Numbered from the stretch's first letter, positions 17,680 through 27,242 are shown. The stretch is DNA of 64,000 nucleotides from Paenibacillus glycinis (GCF_009909185.1 NZ_JAAAMV010000011.1:62001-126000); one strand, 5' to 3'. Notes: a model not told the origin generated them from the sequence alone. Translations and numbers: made by a program.

Positions 17680-18927
17680 ATGAGCATGGATAGAGAGCCG
17701 TTATATGTACGCATTCAGAATCATTTCAAGGATGCCATTCGCGCCGGGCGACTGCGCGAAGGCGATAAAATTCCGACGGAGAAAGAGCTGCTGGAGCAAT
17801 TCGACGTCAGCCGGATCACGGTGGCCAATGCGCTCGGGGAGCTGGCGCGGGAGGGGTGGATCCACCGCATCCCAGGCCGCGGCACCTATGTGCGCGGCAT
17901 TCCCGGCGAGCTTGGCGGGAGCTTCCCGCCCAAAGCCGACGTCGTCGAGATCGCCGCGGACGCCCAGGCCGCCGCGGCCGTGCCGGAACCGGAACCGGAG
18001 AGGGCGGACGGGGGCGTGCGGCCGAGAATCGGCCTCGTCATCCCGTTCATCGGCGATTATTTCGCCATACGGCTGCTCACGGGCATGAAGGAAGCGTTGC
18101 AGAAGGCCGGCTACACGCTGCTCGCGATGTTTACCTTCAACGACAAGGAGCGCGAGAAGGAACTGATCCGCGAATTGAGGGATATGGTGGAGGCGCTGAT
18201 TATTTTCCCCGTGGACGCGGATGTCTACAACGAGGAGATCATCGCGCTCAAGATGAACGGCTACCCCTTCGTGCTGATCGACCGCTATCTGCCCGGCGTC
18301 GAGACGAACACCGTGCACGCGGACGGCGCGCTGGCGGCGAAGCTGGCCGTCGAGCATCTGTGGGATCTCGGTCACCGGCGCATCGCGATCTGCGCGGACA
18401 CGCCGGTATCGACAGCTTCGGTCGACGATCGGGTGAACGGGTTCATGGCGGCGCTGGCCGCGAAGGGCGCGATGATCAATCCGGCGCTGCTGCTGACGGA
18501 TTTCAAGGTGAACGGCGCCGAAGCCGGTCCCGGGCATCCGCTCGTGCGCACCATCGCAAGCCGCGCGGCAACGGCGTACATCGCGCTGAACAGCACGCTC
18601 GGCCTGCATATCGCGGCGCATGCCAAGGCGACCGGCCTCGAGGTGCCGCGGGATTTGTCCATCGTGACGTTCGATAATCCGAGCCGGGGCTCGCTGGACG
18701 AGCAAGGCACGTTCACGTACATCGACCAGAACGAAGGCGGGATCGGGCGCCGTGCCGGCGAGCTGATCCTGGAAATCCTGAACGGGGAGAAAAACAGGCT
18801 CGTTCCGTACAGACGGATCGTGATGGAGCCGAGGCTTATCGTGCGCGGAACGACGGGGGCTGCGCCGGACGCTGTCTCCAGGAAATCGCCGGCGACCGAG
18901 AAGGAAAAGACCGCGGATTCCCCTTGA
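17680..18927 (+). CDS. GntR-type transcriptional regulator with LacI-like sugar-binding domain (AraR architecture)
   Basis: 415 residues. Residues 1-75 are a GntR winged helix (EPLYVRIQNHFKDAIRAGRL, KELLEQFDVSRITVANALGEL, IPGRGTYV). An Ala/Pro/Glu linker spans about 85-110. Residues 112-390 are a periplasmic-binding-protein-like sensor (RIGLVIPFIGDYFAIRLLTGM, LIDRYLPGV, HLWDLGHRRIAI, LSIVTFDNP), as in AraR. It ends in a Lys/Glu-rich tail. GGAGG precedes the ATG. Its own -10 region and the alpha-mannosidase promoter share one AT-rich motif, so it probably represses both and is released by a mannose- or mannoside-type sugar (inference). Confidence 0.9.
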   Translation: MSMDREPLYVRIQNHFKDAIRAGRLREGDKIPTEKELLEQFDVSRITVANALGELAREGWIHRIPGRGTYVRGIPGELGGSFPPKADVVEIAADAQAAAAVPEPEPERADGGVRPRIGLVIPFIGDYFAIRLLTGMKEALQKAGYTLLAMFTFNDKEREKELIRELRDMVEALIIFPVDADVYNEEIIALKMNGYPFVLIDRYLPGVETNTVHADGALAAKLAVEHLWDLGHRRIAICADTPVSTASVDDRVNGFMAALAAKGAMINPALLLTDFKVNGAEAGPGHPLVRTIASRAATAYIALNSTLGLHIAAHAKATGLEVPRDLSIVTFDNPSRGSLDEQGTFTYIDQNEGGIGRRAGELILEILNGEKNRLVPYRRIVMEPRLIVRGTTGAAPDAVSRKSPATEKEKTADSP

Positions 18928-18967
18928 GTGAAGGCATGACTTATGAAGGTCGATAGAGGGAACGATG

Positions 18968-18998
18968 GAACATGCTCCGGGCGGGGCATGTTTTTATT
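18968..18998 (+). terminator. Intrinsic terminator after the GntR/PBP regulator
   Basis: AACATGCTCC pairs with GGGGCATGTT and is followed by TTTTATTTT. It separates the regulator transcript from the mannosidase promoter. Confidence 0.85.
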
Positions 18999-19010
18999 TT
19001 CGTAAATCAA

Positions 19011-19039
19011 TTGATCTATTGTACATATATAATATATTA
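19011..19039 (+). promoter_or_regulatory. Promoter and putative operator of the GH38 alpha-mannosidase
   Basis: TTGATC (19011-19016), a 16-base spacer and TATATT (19033-19038) form a promoter. TACATATATAATATATT (19022-19038) overlaps spacer and -10 and matches the motif at 17629 at 16 of 17 positions, so repression by the adjacent GntR/PBP regulator is likely. Confidence 0.72.
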
Positions 19040-19083
19040 TTATGTCATATCTACTTAGAGCTGAAGGATGGTGACGGAATAAG

Positions 19084-22000
19084 ATGCCGCATACCCCGAT
19101 TAAAATGGACGTCCTCCGCAAAACGCTGCGAGGGATCGAGTCGCGAATCTATACAACGATTGCGTCGCTGGACATGACGGCTTACGCCACGAAAGAACCG
19201 GTCGGCTTCGCCGAGCGGCAGTCCGGCGAACGGCTGGAGCTGCGAGCCGGCGATAAATGGGGCGAGCGGTGGGATTGCGCATGGTTTCACTTTCGCGGTC
19301 TTGTGCCGGAATCCGCGGCCGGCCGCAAGGTCGTGCTGCTGATCGACGTGAACGGCGAGCTGTGCGTGTTCGACGAGGAAGGAACGCCCGTGCGGGGCTT
19401 GACGAACGTCAACTCGGAGTTCGACTTGACGCTGGGTCTGCCGGGCAAGCGCGTATTCCCGTTCGCGGAACGGGCGGCCGGCGGCGAGACGATCGACCTG
19501 TGGGCCGATGCCGGCAACAACGATTTGTTCGGCTTCTACCGCAGCGGAACGGTCAAGGAAGCGGACGTCGCGATTTGCCACGAGGAGATTCGTCAGCTGT
19601 ACTACGACTATGAAGTGCTGCTCGATTATGTCGAGCATATCGGCGATCAATCGGCGCGCACGGCGCGGATCCAACAAGCCCTCTACGAGGTTCATCTGCT
19701 GCTGCGCAATCCGTCGGACGAGGCGGTCGCCGAATCGCGGCGCTTGCTGGGCCTGGAGCTCGCGAAGCGGGGCGGCGATCCGACGATGACGGCGTCGGCG
19801 GTCGGCCACGCGCATATCGATCTTGCTTGGCTCTGGCCGATCCGCGAGACGTACCGCAAGGGCGCGCGGACGTTCGCGACCGTGCTCCGCAACATGGAGC
19901 AATACCCCGACTACGTATTCGGCGCCAGCCAGCCGCAGCTGTATCAGTGGGTGAAGGAGCAGCATCCGAAGCTGTACGCGCAGATCAAGCAGCGCGTCGC
20001 GGAAGGGCGCTGGGAAGTGCAGGGCGCGATGTGGGTCGAGCCGGATTCCAACATCGCCGGGGGCGAGGCGCTCGTTCGTCAGATCCTGCACGGCAAGCGG
20101 TTCTTCAAGCAGGAGTTCGGCCTCGACATGCGGATGCTGTGGGTGCCGGATATTTTCGGCTACTCGGCGGCCCTGCCTCAGCTGCTCAAGCAGTCCGGCG
20201 TCGACTACGTCATGACGCAGAAACTGTCCTGGAGCGTGCACAACGACCATCCGCATCATACGTTCTTCTGGGAGGGCCTCGACGGCAGCCGCGTGCTGAC
20301 GCATCTGCCGCCCGAAGACACGTACAACGGCCCGGCGTTGCCGCGTTCCATCCTGAAGGCGGAGCGGGACTATTACGATAAGAACGTCTCCGACCACGCG
20401 CTCGTCGTATTCGGCATCGGCGACGGCGGCGGCGGTCCGGGCGAGGAGCATCTGGAGCGGCTCGCGCGGGTGAAGAACCTGCAAGGGCTCATGCCCGTGA
20501 AGCAGGAGCATGCCATCGACTTCTTCGACAAGCTGAACGCGAACGCCGGCCGATACAAGACGTGGAAGGGCGAGCTCTACCTGGAGAAGCACCAAGGCAC
20601 GCTTACGAGCCAGGCGCGCAACAAGCGATTCAACCGGAAGCTCGAGAAGGCGCTGCGCGAGCTGGAATTCGCGGCTTCGCTCGCGTTCGCCGCGGGAACG
20701 GGCAGTTACCCGGCGCAGGAACTGGACGCGATCTGGAAAGAAATGCTGTTGTACCAATTCCATGACATTCTGCCGGGCTCGTCGATCACGCGCGTCTTCG
20801 ACGAATCGCTGGCGCGGTACGAGGCGCTGCTGGGCCGGGTGAAAGAGCTGACGGCCGCGGCATACCAGGACGCGGCGTCCGCCATGGCTCCTTCCGGCGC
20901 GGAACGGCCGGCGGTGCTGTTCAACTCGCTCCCTTGGGAGCGCAAGGAATGGATCAACGCGGCGGGGGACGGGGCATGGCGGGAGGTCGCCGTTCCCGCC
21001 GCGGGCTACGCGGTGATCGATACGGCCTCGCGGCCGGCGCTGCCGGACTTCGGGCTGATATCGTCCGCGGAGCTATTGGAGAACGACCTCGTGCGGGTGA
21101 CGTTCCTTGCCGACGGCAGCATCGGATCCGTCTACGACAAGGCGCTTCGCCGCGACGTGCTGGCTCCGGGCGAGCGGGCCAACGTGCTGGCGATCTATCA
21201 CGACGACGGGGATGCGTGGGATTTCCCCGAGGATTACGCAGCGGCGGGCTACGCGCAGATGACGCTGACCGAGTCGCATGCGTACCTAGACGGGCCGCAA
21301 GCCGTCGTCGAGCAGCGGTACGCGTACGGTCGATCGACCTTGACCCAGCGCATCTCGCTGACGGCGGGCAGCAAGCAGGTGACCTTCGCCACGGAAGCGG
21401 ATTGGCAGGAGGACGAACGCATGCTCCGGGCGATCTTCCCGCTGAACGTCTACACGGAAGCGGTCAACTGCGAGATCCAATTCGGGCATCTGAGACGCCC
21501 GACGCACCGCAACACGATGTGGGATTACGCGAAGGACGAGGTTGCCGCGCATCAATGGATCGACCTGTCGCAGCCGGACTTCGGCGCCGCGATCCTGAAC
21601 GACTGCAAATACGGCTACAGCGCGAACGGGCATACGATCAGCGTGCATCTGCTGCGCAGTCCGTCGTACCCGGATCCGGCCTGCGATCGCGCGCGGCACG
21701 CCTTCAACTACGCGCTGCTGCCGCACGAGGGGGATTTCATCGCCGCCGAGGTGTACAAAGCGGGTTATGAATTCAATACGCCGCTTGCCGTCGTCGAAAC
21801 GGGCGGTTCGCAGGGCGGCAAGCTGCCGGCCGAGCGGTTCTCCGCGATCGCGCTGGAAGGCGCCGGCGTCATGATCGAGGCCGTGAAGAAGGCGGAGGAC
21901 GAGAACGCGCTCGTCGTGCGCCTGTACGAGACGTCGGGCGCAAGCGCCGCGGTGTCGCTGCAGGTGAATTTGGACCATGCATCGGCTGCCTTGGCGGACC

Positions 22001-22104
22001 TGATGGAGCAGGAGACGGACGTATTGTCCGCGGCCGATGCGGGCGGCGGGTACGAGCTGCGGTTCGCGCCGTTCGAGATCAAGACGGTGAAGGTGCATTT
22101 ATAA
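19084..22104 (+). CDS. Alpha-mannosidase, glycoside hydrolase family 38
   Basis: Retaining exo-mannosidase, cytoplasmic (no signal peptide). 1006 residues. The N-terminal beta domain (1-230) is followed by the catalytic barrel with VGHAHIDLAWLWPIRE near 240 (zinc ligands His and Asp) and MLWVPDIFGYSAALPQ near 350 with the catalytic Asp nucleophile. It continues with LSWSVHNDHPHHTFFWEG and FGIGDGGGGPGEEHLER. The C-terminal half is a beta-sandwich region. Lengths and motifs match bacterial/vacuolar-type GH38 enzymes. AAGGATGG lies 5' of the ATG but is weak. It has its own operator-bearing promoter and adjoins its likely regulator; no transporter gene is present beside it. Confidence 0.95.
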   Translation: MPHTPIKMDVLRKTLRGIESRIYTTIASLDMTAYATKEPVGFAERQSGERLELRAGDKWGERWDCAWFHFRGLVPESAAGRKVVLLIDVNGELCVFDEEGTPVRGLTNVNSEFDLTLGLPGKRVFPFAERAAGGETIDLWADAGNNDLFGFYRSGTVKEADVAICHEEIRQLYYDYEVLLDYVEHIGDQSARTARIQQALYEVHLLLRNPSDEAVAESRRLLGLELAKRGGDPTMTASAVGHAHIDLAWLWPIRETYRKGARTFATVLRNMEQYPDYVFGASQPQLYQWVKEQHPKLYAQIKQRVAEGRWEVQGAMWVEPDSNIAGGEALVRQILHGKRFFKQEFGLDMRMLWVPDIFGYSAALPQLLKQSGVDYVMTQKLSWSVHNDHPHHTFFWEGLDGSRVLTHLPPEDTYNGPALPRSILKAERDYYDKNVSDHALVVFGIGDGGGGPGEEHLERLARVKNLQGLMPVKQEHAIDFFDKLNANAGRYKTWKGELYLEKHQGTLTSQARNKRFNRKLEKALRELEFAASLAFAAGTGSYPAQELDAIWKEMLLYQFHDILPGSSITRVFDESLARYEALLGRVKELTAAAYQDAASAMAPSGAERPAVLFNSLPWERKEWINAAGDGAWREVAVPAAGYAVIDTASRPALPDFGLISSAELLENDLVRVTFLADGSIGSVYDKALRRDVLAPGERANVLAIYHDDGDAWDFPEDYAAAGYAQMTLTESHAYLDGPQAVVEQRYAYGRSTLTQRISLTAGSKQVTFATEADWQEDERMLRAIFPLNVYTEAVNCEIQFGHLRRPTHRNTMWDYAKDEVAAHQWIDLSQPDFGAAILNDCKYGYSANGHTISVHLLRSPSYPDPACDRARHAFNYALLPHEGDFIAAEVYKAGYEFNTPLAVVETGGSQGGKLPAERFSAIALEGAGVMIEAVKKAEDENALVVRLYETSGASAAVSLQVNLDHASAALADLMEQETDVLSAADAGGGYELRFAPFEIKTVKVHL

Positions 22105-22131
22105 ACGATCGAGCAAGGGCAACAATACGGC

Positions 22132-22172
22132 AGGCTCCGGACTTCCCATCAGGGGAGGGCCGGGGCTTTTTC
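22132..22172 (+). terminator. Intrinsic terminator after the alpha-mannosidase
   Basis: GGCTCCGGACTTCCC and GGGGAGGGCCGGGGC form an imperfect long stem with an ATCA loop, followed by TTTTT. Confidence 0.8.
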
Positions 22173-22196
22173 CATTAGAAACGGGTCTGCGGCCGC

Positions 22197-22227
22197 TTGA
22201 CACGAAGTCTGCCCCGTACGTTAAAAT
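22197..22227 (+). promoter_or_regulatory. Sigma-A promoter upstream of the GNAT gene
   Basis: TTGACA at 22197-22202 is an exact -35. TTAAAAT follows after 18 bases. The leader to the ATG at 22321 is about 85 bases. Confidence 0.55.
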
Positions 22228-22320
22228 GGACATGCAGCCATGCCGCTAACGGGCTGGGCAAGTGCAGACGGTATCGTATGAACTGCTATGGGAAAAATTT
22301 CACAATGTGGAGGATTATTC

Positions 22321-23106
22321 ATGTCGATCGTACAAGATAGGATTCGGGACAATATGATTTTGGCTTACGAAAGGCTGGGCGCATTAAGCGGAAAATCCAC
22401 GTTCGTGCAGACGGATCGCGTGCAAAGATTCGAATCCGATATCCCTTTCGGGCTGTTCAACGGCGTGTTTACGTATACCTATTCGGGGGAAGCGGATCCG
22501 GCCGAGGAAATCAAGTCGCTGGCCGACTTGTACCGCGAACGCGGCCGGAAATTGGCCTGGGTGACGTATTCGCACGAGCCGGACGACGTTATCGACAAAG
22601 CGCTGGCCGCCAACGATTTCAAGCAGGTGGACAGCATCTCGGGCATGGCGCTGTCGCTGGAGAACTGGAGTTCCGAAGAGGCCGGCATTCCGGGCTTGGA
22701 AGTTCGGGCCATCCGCGAACCGCGCGAGATCGCGCAATACCGCAAGGTGATATTGGCAGGCTTCGGGATTCCCGAGCAGATGGCGGATCTCTTTTCCCAG
22801 GTTTTCGTGGACGGACCCAATGCGGATACGGCTGTCATTCAGCATTATCTGGCCTACCTGGACGGGAATCCGGTCACGACGATCACGACTTTCACGCAGG
22901 GGGACGTAACGGGCATCTATAACATCGCGACGCTGGAAGCTTATCGCGGACGCGGCCTAGCCCGGGCGACGCTTGACCATGTCGTGCGCGACGTGCAGGC
23001 GAAGGGCGCCGAATGGGCGGTTATCCACGCGACTGCAATGGGAGCAAGCGTGTATCCGAAGGTCGGCTTCAAGGAAGAAATGACATTCAATATCTACGCG
23101 GGTTGA
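22321..23106 (+). CDS. GNAT-family N-acetyltransferase
   Basis: 261 residues. The C-terminal half is a GNAT fold: YLAYLDGNPVTTITTF (beta4), then GIYNIATLEAYRGRGLARATLDHVV, where RGRGLA is the acetyl-CoA pyrophosphate loop, and HATAMGASVYPKVGFKEEMTF, the usual final strand. The N-terminal 120 residues are a separate domain of the type seen in two-domain GNATs. The frame opens at 22288, but TGGAGG precedes the ATG at 22321, so I start there. It is monocistronic, promoter at about 22197. The acceptor substrate is unknown. Confidence 0.88.
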   Translation: MSIVQDRIRDNMILAYERLGALSGKSTFVQTDRVQRFESDIPFGLFNGVFTYTYSGEADPAEEIKSLADLYRERGRKLAWVTYSHEPDDVIDKALAANDFKQVDSISGMALSLENWSSEEAGIPGLEVRAIREPREIAQYRKVILAGFGIPEQMADLFSQVFVDGPNADTAVIQHYLAYLDGNPVTTITTFTQGDVTGIYNIATLEAYRGRGLARATLDHVVRDVQAKGAEWAVIHATAMGASVYPKVGFKEEMTFNIYAG

Positions 23107-23174
23107 GCTTCGATATCCATATAGGTTGAACGGATGCGCCGGGAAAAGGCGACTGCCGTTTAATTTCCGAGCCC

Positions 23175-23213
23175 AAAGCTGATCTTGGTACGATCCAAGA
23201 CTCAGCTTTTTGT
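23175..23213 (+). terminator. Intrinsic terminator after the GNAT gene
   Basis: AAAGCTGA-T-CTTGG pairs with CCAAG-AC-TCAGCTTT and runs into TTTTT. Confidence 0.85.
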
Positions 23214-23270
23214 TATGATAGAGGCAAAGCGAAAAGGCGCTAGCGAGCGCGCGAAGGAGATTGGCATGCG

Positions 23271-24728
23271 ATGGCAGTGGAGAAACAAGAAGGGCAGTTT
23301 CGCGCTTACGGGCTCAGCGAGGAGATCGTTCGCGCGATCGGCAGCCTCGGTTACGCGGACCCCACGCCGGTGCAGCGGGAGGTCATTCCGCAGGTGCTGG
23401 CGCACCGGGATTTGACCGTACGCGCGCAGACGGGGAGCGGGAAGACGGCGGCGTTCGGCATTCCGCTCTGCGAACTCGTCGATTGGGCGGAGAACCGTCC
23501 GCAGGCGCTCGTGCTGACGCCGACGCGGGAGCTGGCGGGGCAGGTCAAGGAGGATCTGATCAACATCGGCCGCTTCAAGCGCCTCAAGACGGTCGCGATC
23601 TACGGCCAGCAGCCGTTCGCCGCGCAGAAGATCGAGCTGAAGCAAAAGGTGCATGCCGTCGCGGGCACGCCGGGCCGCGTGCTGGACCACATCCGGCGCG
23701 GCACATTGGACGTGGGACGGATTCGTTTCCTCGTCATCGACGAAGCGGACGAGATGCTGAATCGCGGATTCATCGAACAGGTGGAGGCGATCATCGAAGC
23801 ACTGCCGAAGGATAGGGTAACGCTGCTGTTCTCCGCGACGCTGCCGGAAGACGTCGAGCGGCTGTGCCGGAAGCACTTGCGGAACCCGCTGCACATCGAG
23901 ATGGAATCGACCGGCGTCGCGGTGGACCGGATCGCGCACAAGCTCTACATCGTGGAGGAACGGAACAAGCCCGCCCTGCTCAAAGCGGTGACGGCGACGG
24001 AGAATCCGGACAGCTGCATCGTGTTCTGCTCCACGCAGGAGAACGTCGACGCGGTGAATCGCGAGCTGCGCCGCAGCGGCTATCCGTGCGACAAAATCCA
24101 CGGCGGCATGGAGCAGGACGACCGCTTCGGGGTCATGCATGCTTTTCGGCGGGGAGAGTTCCGTTTCCTGGTGGCGACGGATCTCGCGGCGCGCGGCATC
24201 GACATCGAGCGGGTGACGCACGTGATCAACTACGACCTGCCGATGGACAGCGAGAAATTCGTCCACCGCATCGGGCGTACGGCCCGCGCGGGGCTGTCCG
24301 GCGAAGCCGTCACGTTCGCGGAGCCGCGCGAGGAACGGCGGCTGGCCGAGATCGAGCATTACCTCGGTTTCGAGCTCCCCCGCGCGGATGCGCCGTCGGA
24401 GGAAGCGGTGGAATCGGCGCGGGAGGCGTTCCGGCGGAAGCTGGAGACCGCGGAGGCGCCGCGGCCGGACAAGCGGGAGCTGCTCAGCCGGGATATCATG
24501 AAGCTGTATTTCAACGGAGGCAAAAAGAAGAAGCTGCGCGCCGTGGATTTCGTCGGCACGATCGCGAAGCTGGAGGGCGTCGAGGCGGAGGATATCGGCA
24601 TTATCGCGATGCAGGACAACGCGACGTTCGTGGAAATCCTGAACGGCAAAGGCCCGCTCGTTCTGCGCGCCATGAAGACGACGACGGTCAAGGGCAAGCT
24701 GCTCAAGGTGCACGAAGCGAATAAGTGA
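23271..24728 (+). CDS. dbpA: DEAD-box ATP-dependent RNA helicase DbpA/YxiN
   Basis: RNA helicase of the DbpA/YxiN branch, which acts on 23S rRNA during large-subunit assembly. 485 residues: Q motif at GYADPTPVQ, Walker A AQTGSGKT near 52, [20 protein letters not shown] box VIDEADEML near 160, SAT motif FSATLP, and the second RecA domain with [10 protein letters not shown] and [10 protein letters not shown]. Residues about 405-485 form the DbpA-type RNA-binding domain ([19 protein letters not shown]), which targets rRNA hairpin 92. AAGGAG precedes the ATG. It is monocistronic with a terminator 50 bases after the stop. Confidence 0.94.
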   Translation: MAVEKQEGQFRAYGLSEEIVRAIGSLGYADPTPVQREVIPQVLAHRDLTVRAQTGSGKTAAFGIPLCELVDWAENRPQALVLTPTRELAGQVKEDLINIGRFKRLKTVAIYGQQPFAAQKIELKQKVHAVAGTPGRVLDHIRRGTLDVGRIRFLVIDEADEMLNRGFIEQVEAIIEALPKDRVTLLFSATLPEDVERLCRKHLRNPLHIEMESTGVAVDRIAHKLYIVEERNKPALLKAVTATENPDSCIVFCSTQENVDAVNRELRRSGYPCDKIHGGMEQDDRFGVMHAFRRGEFRFLVATDLAARGIDIERVTHVINYDLPMDSEKFVHRIGRTARAGLSGEAVTFAEPREERRLAEIEHYLGFELPRADAPSEEAVESAREAFRRKLETAEAPRPDKRELLSRDIMKLYFNGGKKKKLRAVDFVGTIAKLEGVEAEDIGIIAMQDNATFVEILNGKGPLVLRAMKTTTVKGKLLKVHEANK

Positions 24729-24774
24729 CCCGCTTCGGCACCGTAGCCGGCAATCCGAATAGATAAACGCAAAG

Positions 24775-24804
24775 AGGAGCGGACGATCACCCCCGCTCCT
24801 TTTC
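24775..24804 (+). terminator. Intrinsic terminator after dbpA
   Basis: AGGAGCGG pairs with CCGCTCCT across a 10-base loop and is followed by TTTTC. It abuts the 3' end of the pseudogene remnant on the other strand. Confidence 0.82.
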
Positions 24805-24931
24805 TGCTGCTTCAATTGCTCGAGCAGATACATGCGGATCCATAACGCGTCCTGCGCGCCTTTGCCCATGGCGGAGTCGGCAGCCAGCACGGAGTGAAAC
24901 GCGATGTCCCCGGCCGCCCAGAGCCGCGAAG
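24802..24931 (-). pseudogene. C-terminal remnant of a thioredoxin-reductase-like FAD oxidoreductase
   Basis: About 43 codons on the minus strand read RLWAAGDIAFHS, then AMGKGAQDALWIRMYLLEQ. This aligns without gaps with RLWAAGDIAFHS...AMGEGAQAAIWIHKALLE at the end of the intact gene at 25986-26915. The rest of the protein (about 260 residues) is missing, and the reading frame runs on without the expected stop into the dbpA terminator. Nucleotide identity to the intact copy is high but clearly diverged, so this is an old paralogue, not a recent duplicate. The two copies are direct repeats flanking the SDR gene. Confidence 0.85.
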
Positions 24932-25143
24932 CGATTGGCGCAGAGAAACAATCGGTTAATTTTTATTCTTTACCGATCGTTCTCAATATGTTATATTGTT
25001 GCCGGGAGGGCACAATAAAGAATCAATCGCTGTTTGCGCTAGTTTTGGAACGAACGTTCTTAAACTGTGCGTGAATCCTGCAGCCATAAAAGAGAATTCT
25101 ATATAGGTAACCCGCCCAAATACCCCAAAAGGAGCAATTAAAA

Positions 25144-25845
25144 ATGAAACTTTCTGAACAGGTCGCATTGGTCACTGGCGCGAATCGAGGTCTTGGTCGT
25201 CACCTTGCGCAGGAACTCGTATCCCGAGGGGTCAAGGTATATGCTGCCGCAAGAAATCCGGAATCCATCAGCATTCCGGGCGTGATCCCCATCAAGCTCG
25301 ATATTACCAACGCTGAAGAGGTAGCCGCGGCGGCAACGGCCGCCAAGGACGTTACGATTCTGATTAACAATGCAGGCTCGTCCACGGGCGCTTCCTTGCT
25401 TGACGGCGATCTCGATAAAATCCAGTTGGAAATGAACACGCACTTCTTTGGCACGCTGTCCATGGTTCGCGCTTTCGCGCCTGTCCTCATTAATAACGGG
25501 GGAGGATCCATCCTTAATATTCTCTCCGCATTGTCTTGGTTTAGCGTGGGAGCTTCAGGCGGTTATTCGGCGGCCAAGTCGGCAGAGTGGGCACTGACGA
25601 ACGATTTACGCTTGAAATTGTACCCTCAAAACGTAAGAGTCGCCGGGTTGCATGTCGGCTATATGGAGACCGACATGACGGCGGGTATCGAGGCTCCGAA
25701 AGCCAACCCTGCCGATATTGCGAAAATCGCCATCGACGGCATAGAGTCCGATAGCTTTGAAATTCTTGCAGACGGCACGAGCCGCGGGATTCAAAGCGTT
25801 CTCTCCGGCGGCGTGGCCGCGATTTACCCGCAGCTTGCGAAATAA
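25144..25845 (+). CDS. Short-chain dehydrogenase/reductase
   Basis: 233 residues, classical SDR. The cofactor motif VTGANRGLGRHLA is at 10-22, DIT at 53-55, NNAG at 74-77 and the catalytic YSAAK at about 140-144 with Ser in LSALSWFS before it. The Arg in AARNPES after beta2 suggests NADP preference. Substrate unknown. AAAAGGAGC precedes the ATG. G+C and third-position bias are visibly lower than in neighbours (many A/T-ending codons), and it sits between a pseudogene remnant and that remnant's intact paralogue, which suggests acquisition by transfer. Upstream AT-rich DNA (24955-25080) contains GAACGAACGTTC, a possible TetR-type operator. Confidence 0.9.
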   Translation: MKLSEQVALVTGANRGLGRHLAQELVSRGVKVYAAARNPESISIPGVIPIKLDITNAEEVAAAATAAKDVTILINNAGSSTGASLLDGDLDKIQLEMNTHFFGTLSMVRAFAPVLINNGGGSILNILSALSWFSVGASGGYSAAKSAEWALTNDLRLKLYPQNVRVAGLHVGYMETDMTAGIEAPKANPADIAKIAIDGIESDSFEILADGTSRGIQSVLSGGVAAIYPQLAK

Positions 25846-25861
25846 GATAACGACGCGATGG

Positions 25862-25907
25862 GCAATACAGAGGGCGGAAAAGCGCTTTGTATTGCTCATT
25901 TTTTTGT
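25862..25907 (+). terminator. Intrinsic terminator after the SDR gene
   Basis: GCAATACA pairs with TGTATTGC, with inner GCG/CGC pairing, and is followed by CATTTTTTT. Confidence 0.85.
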
Positions 25908-25985
25908 GCCCGGATGTAATCTGAAAGCTCTACGCGATTGTAAGATTGTCTTCCCGTGCACGTGAATAAAAGATGACCTCCGCCC

Positions 25986-26915
25986 TTATTCTGCTGCTTC
26001 GTTTGCTTCCAGCAGCGCCTTGTGGATCCAGATCGCGGCCTGCGCGCCTTCGCCCATGGCGACGGTAGCCTGCTCGGAGTGGAACGCGATGTCCCCGGCT
26101 GCCCAGAGCCGCGGCACGCTGGTCATTTTGGTGCGGGGGTCGCTCCAGACATGGCGGTTCTCGTGAAGCCGGGCGCCGAGCCGGCCGGCCAGCTGCGAGC
26201 GCACCTCGTTCCCGCCGAAGGCGACGAATGCGCGGCCGGCGGCAAGCTCCGTGCCGTCCTGCAGGACAACGCCTGTCATGGCGCCGTCATCCGCGGCCAT
26301 GACGGCGCGGACCGGAGCGACCCGGTGCGGGATGCCGGCGGCGGCTAGCCGCTGCGCCAGCTCGGGGCTGAGCGGGTGCTCGGCGTCCTCTTGCCGCAGA
26401 TAGAGCAGGCGATCCGTCCATTGCAGCAGCGTAAGCGCCATGTTGGCGCCGACGTCGCCGGAGCCGAGCACGAGCGTCTCGCGGCCGCGGATCTCGTAGC
26501 CGTCGCAGTCGGGGCAGACGAAGACGCTCAGTCCCAGGCAGGGGAGCAGGCCGGGCCAGTCGGGCAGCCGATCCATGACCCCGGTGGCGAGCAGCGCCGT
26601 GCGCGTCTCGTAGATCGCGCCGTCCGCGCCGCGCAGCCGGAAGCCGCGGTCGTGCGTCAGATGCTCGGCATCCGTGATTCGGTCGCGTACGAGCTCGATG
26701 CCATAGTCGCCGAGCTGCTTGCGGCCGGCTTGCCGGATCGTTTCGCCCGACACGCCGCCCGGATACCCGAGCAGGTTGCGGTAATTGCGGCACAGCGTCG
26801 AACGGCCGTCCTCGGAATCGACGACGAGCACTTTGTGCGAGGCGTACCGGCCGAGCTGGATGCCCGCCTGCATGCCGGCGAGGCCTCCGCCGACGATGAT
26901 GCAGTCGTAGGTCAT
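25986..26915 (-). CDS. Thioredoxin-reductase-like NAD(P)/FAD-dependent oxidoreductase
   Basis: 309 residues. The FAD motif DCIIVGGGLAGMQAGIQLG is at the N-terminus, NADPH motif VLGSGDVGANMAL mid-protein, and the C-terminal FAD motif WAAGDIAFHSEQATVAMGEG is near 275. The redox-active pair appears as CPDC in VFVCPDCDGYE, one residue pattern away from the CATC/CAVC of thioredoxin reductase, so disulfide chemistry is plausible but the partner is unknown. The frame opens at 26963, but AAGGAG precedes the ATG at 26915. Monocistronic. A decayed C-terminal copy lies about 1.1 kb away. The 26964-27242 gap holds nothing I recognise. Confidence 0.88.
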   Translation of the reverse strand: MTYDCIIVGGGLAGMQAGIQLGRYASHKVLVVDSEDGRSTLCRNYRNLLGYPGGVSGETIRQAGRKQLGDYGIELVRDRITDAEHLTHDRGFRLRGADGAIYETRTALLATGVMDRLPDWPGLLPCLGLSVFVCPDCDGYEIRGRETLVLGSGDVGANMALTLLQWTDRLLYLRQEDAEHPLSPELAQRLAAAGIPHRVAPVRAVMAADDGAMTGVVLQDGTELAAGRAFVAFGGNEVRSQLAGRLGARLHENRHVWSDPRTKMTSVPRLWAAGDIAFHSEQATVAMGEGAQAAIWIHKALLEANEAAE

Positions 26916-27242
26916 AGGGAACTCCTTCTTCTCTGAAGTGGTCAGGTTTGCGAATTTTTCCATGCGGTCTCCACTCCTTTAGTTTGGCGGGAATGCGCCG
27001 TTCTATGTGTGCTGCGGGCGGGCTTGTCCGTCGGCTATGGCGGCTTGTCCGCGGTTTGCTTGGTTTGCGGCGCCTGGAGGGCAGGCGGCCGGCTCGTCGA
27101 ATGCGACGTGCAGGCAAATGGGTCTGGAATTTTGAACGCGGGCGCGGTAAGGTGTAGGTAAGCGCGGAAGGGGAAGAACTCGGCCCCGTCGTGGATTCGG
27201 AGCGTATCACGATTACTAAGGAGTACGGAGGCTGCGGCAACC

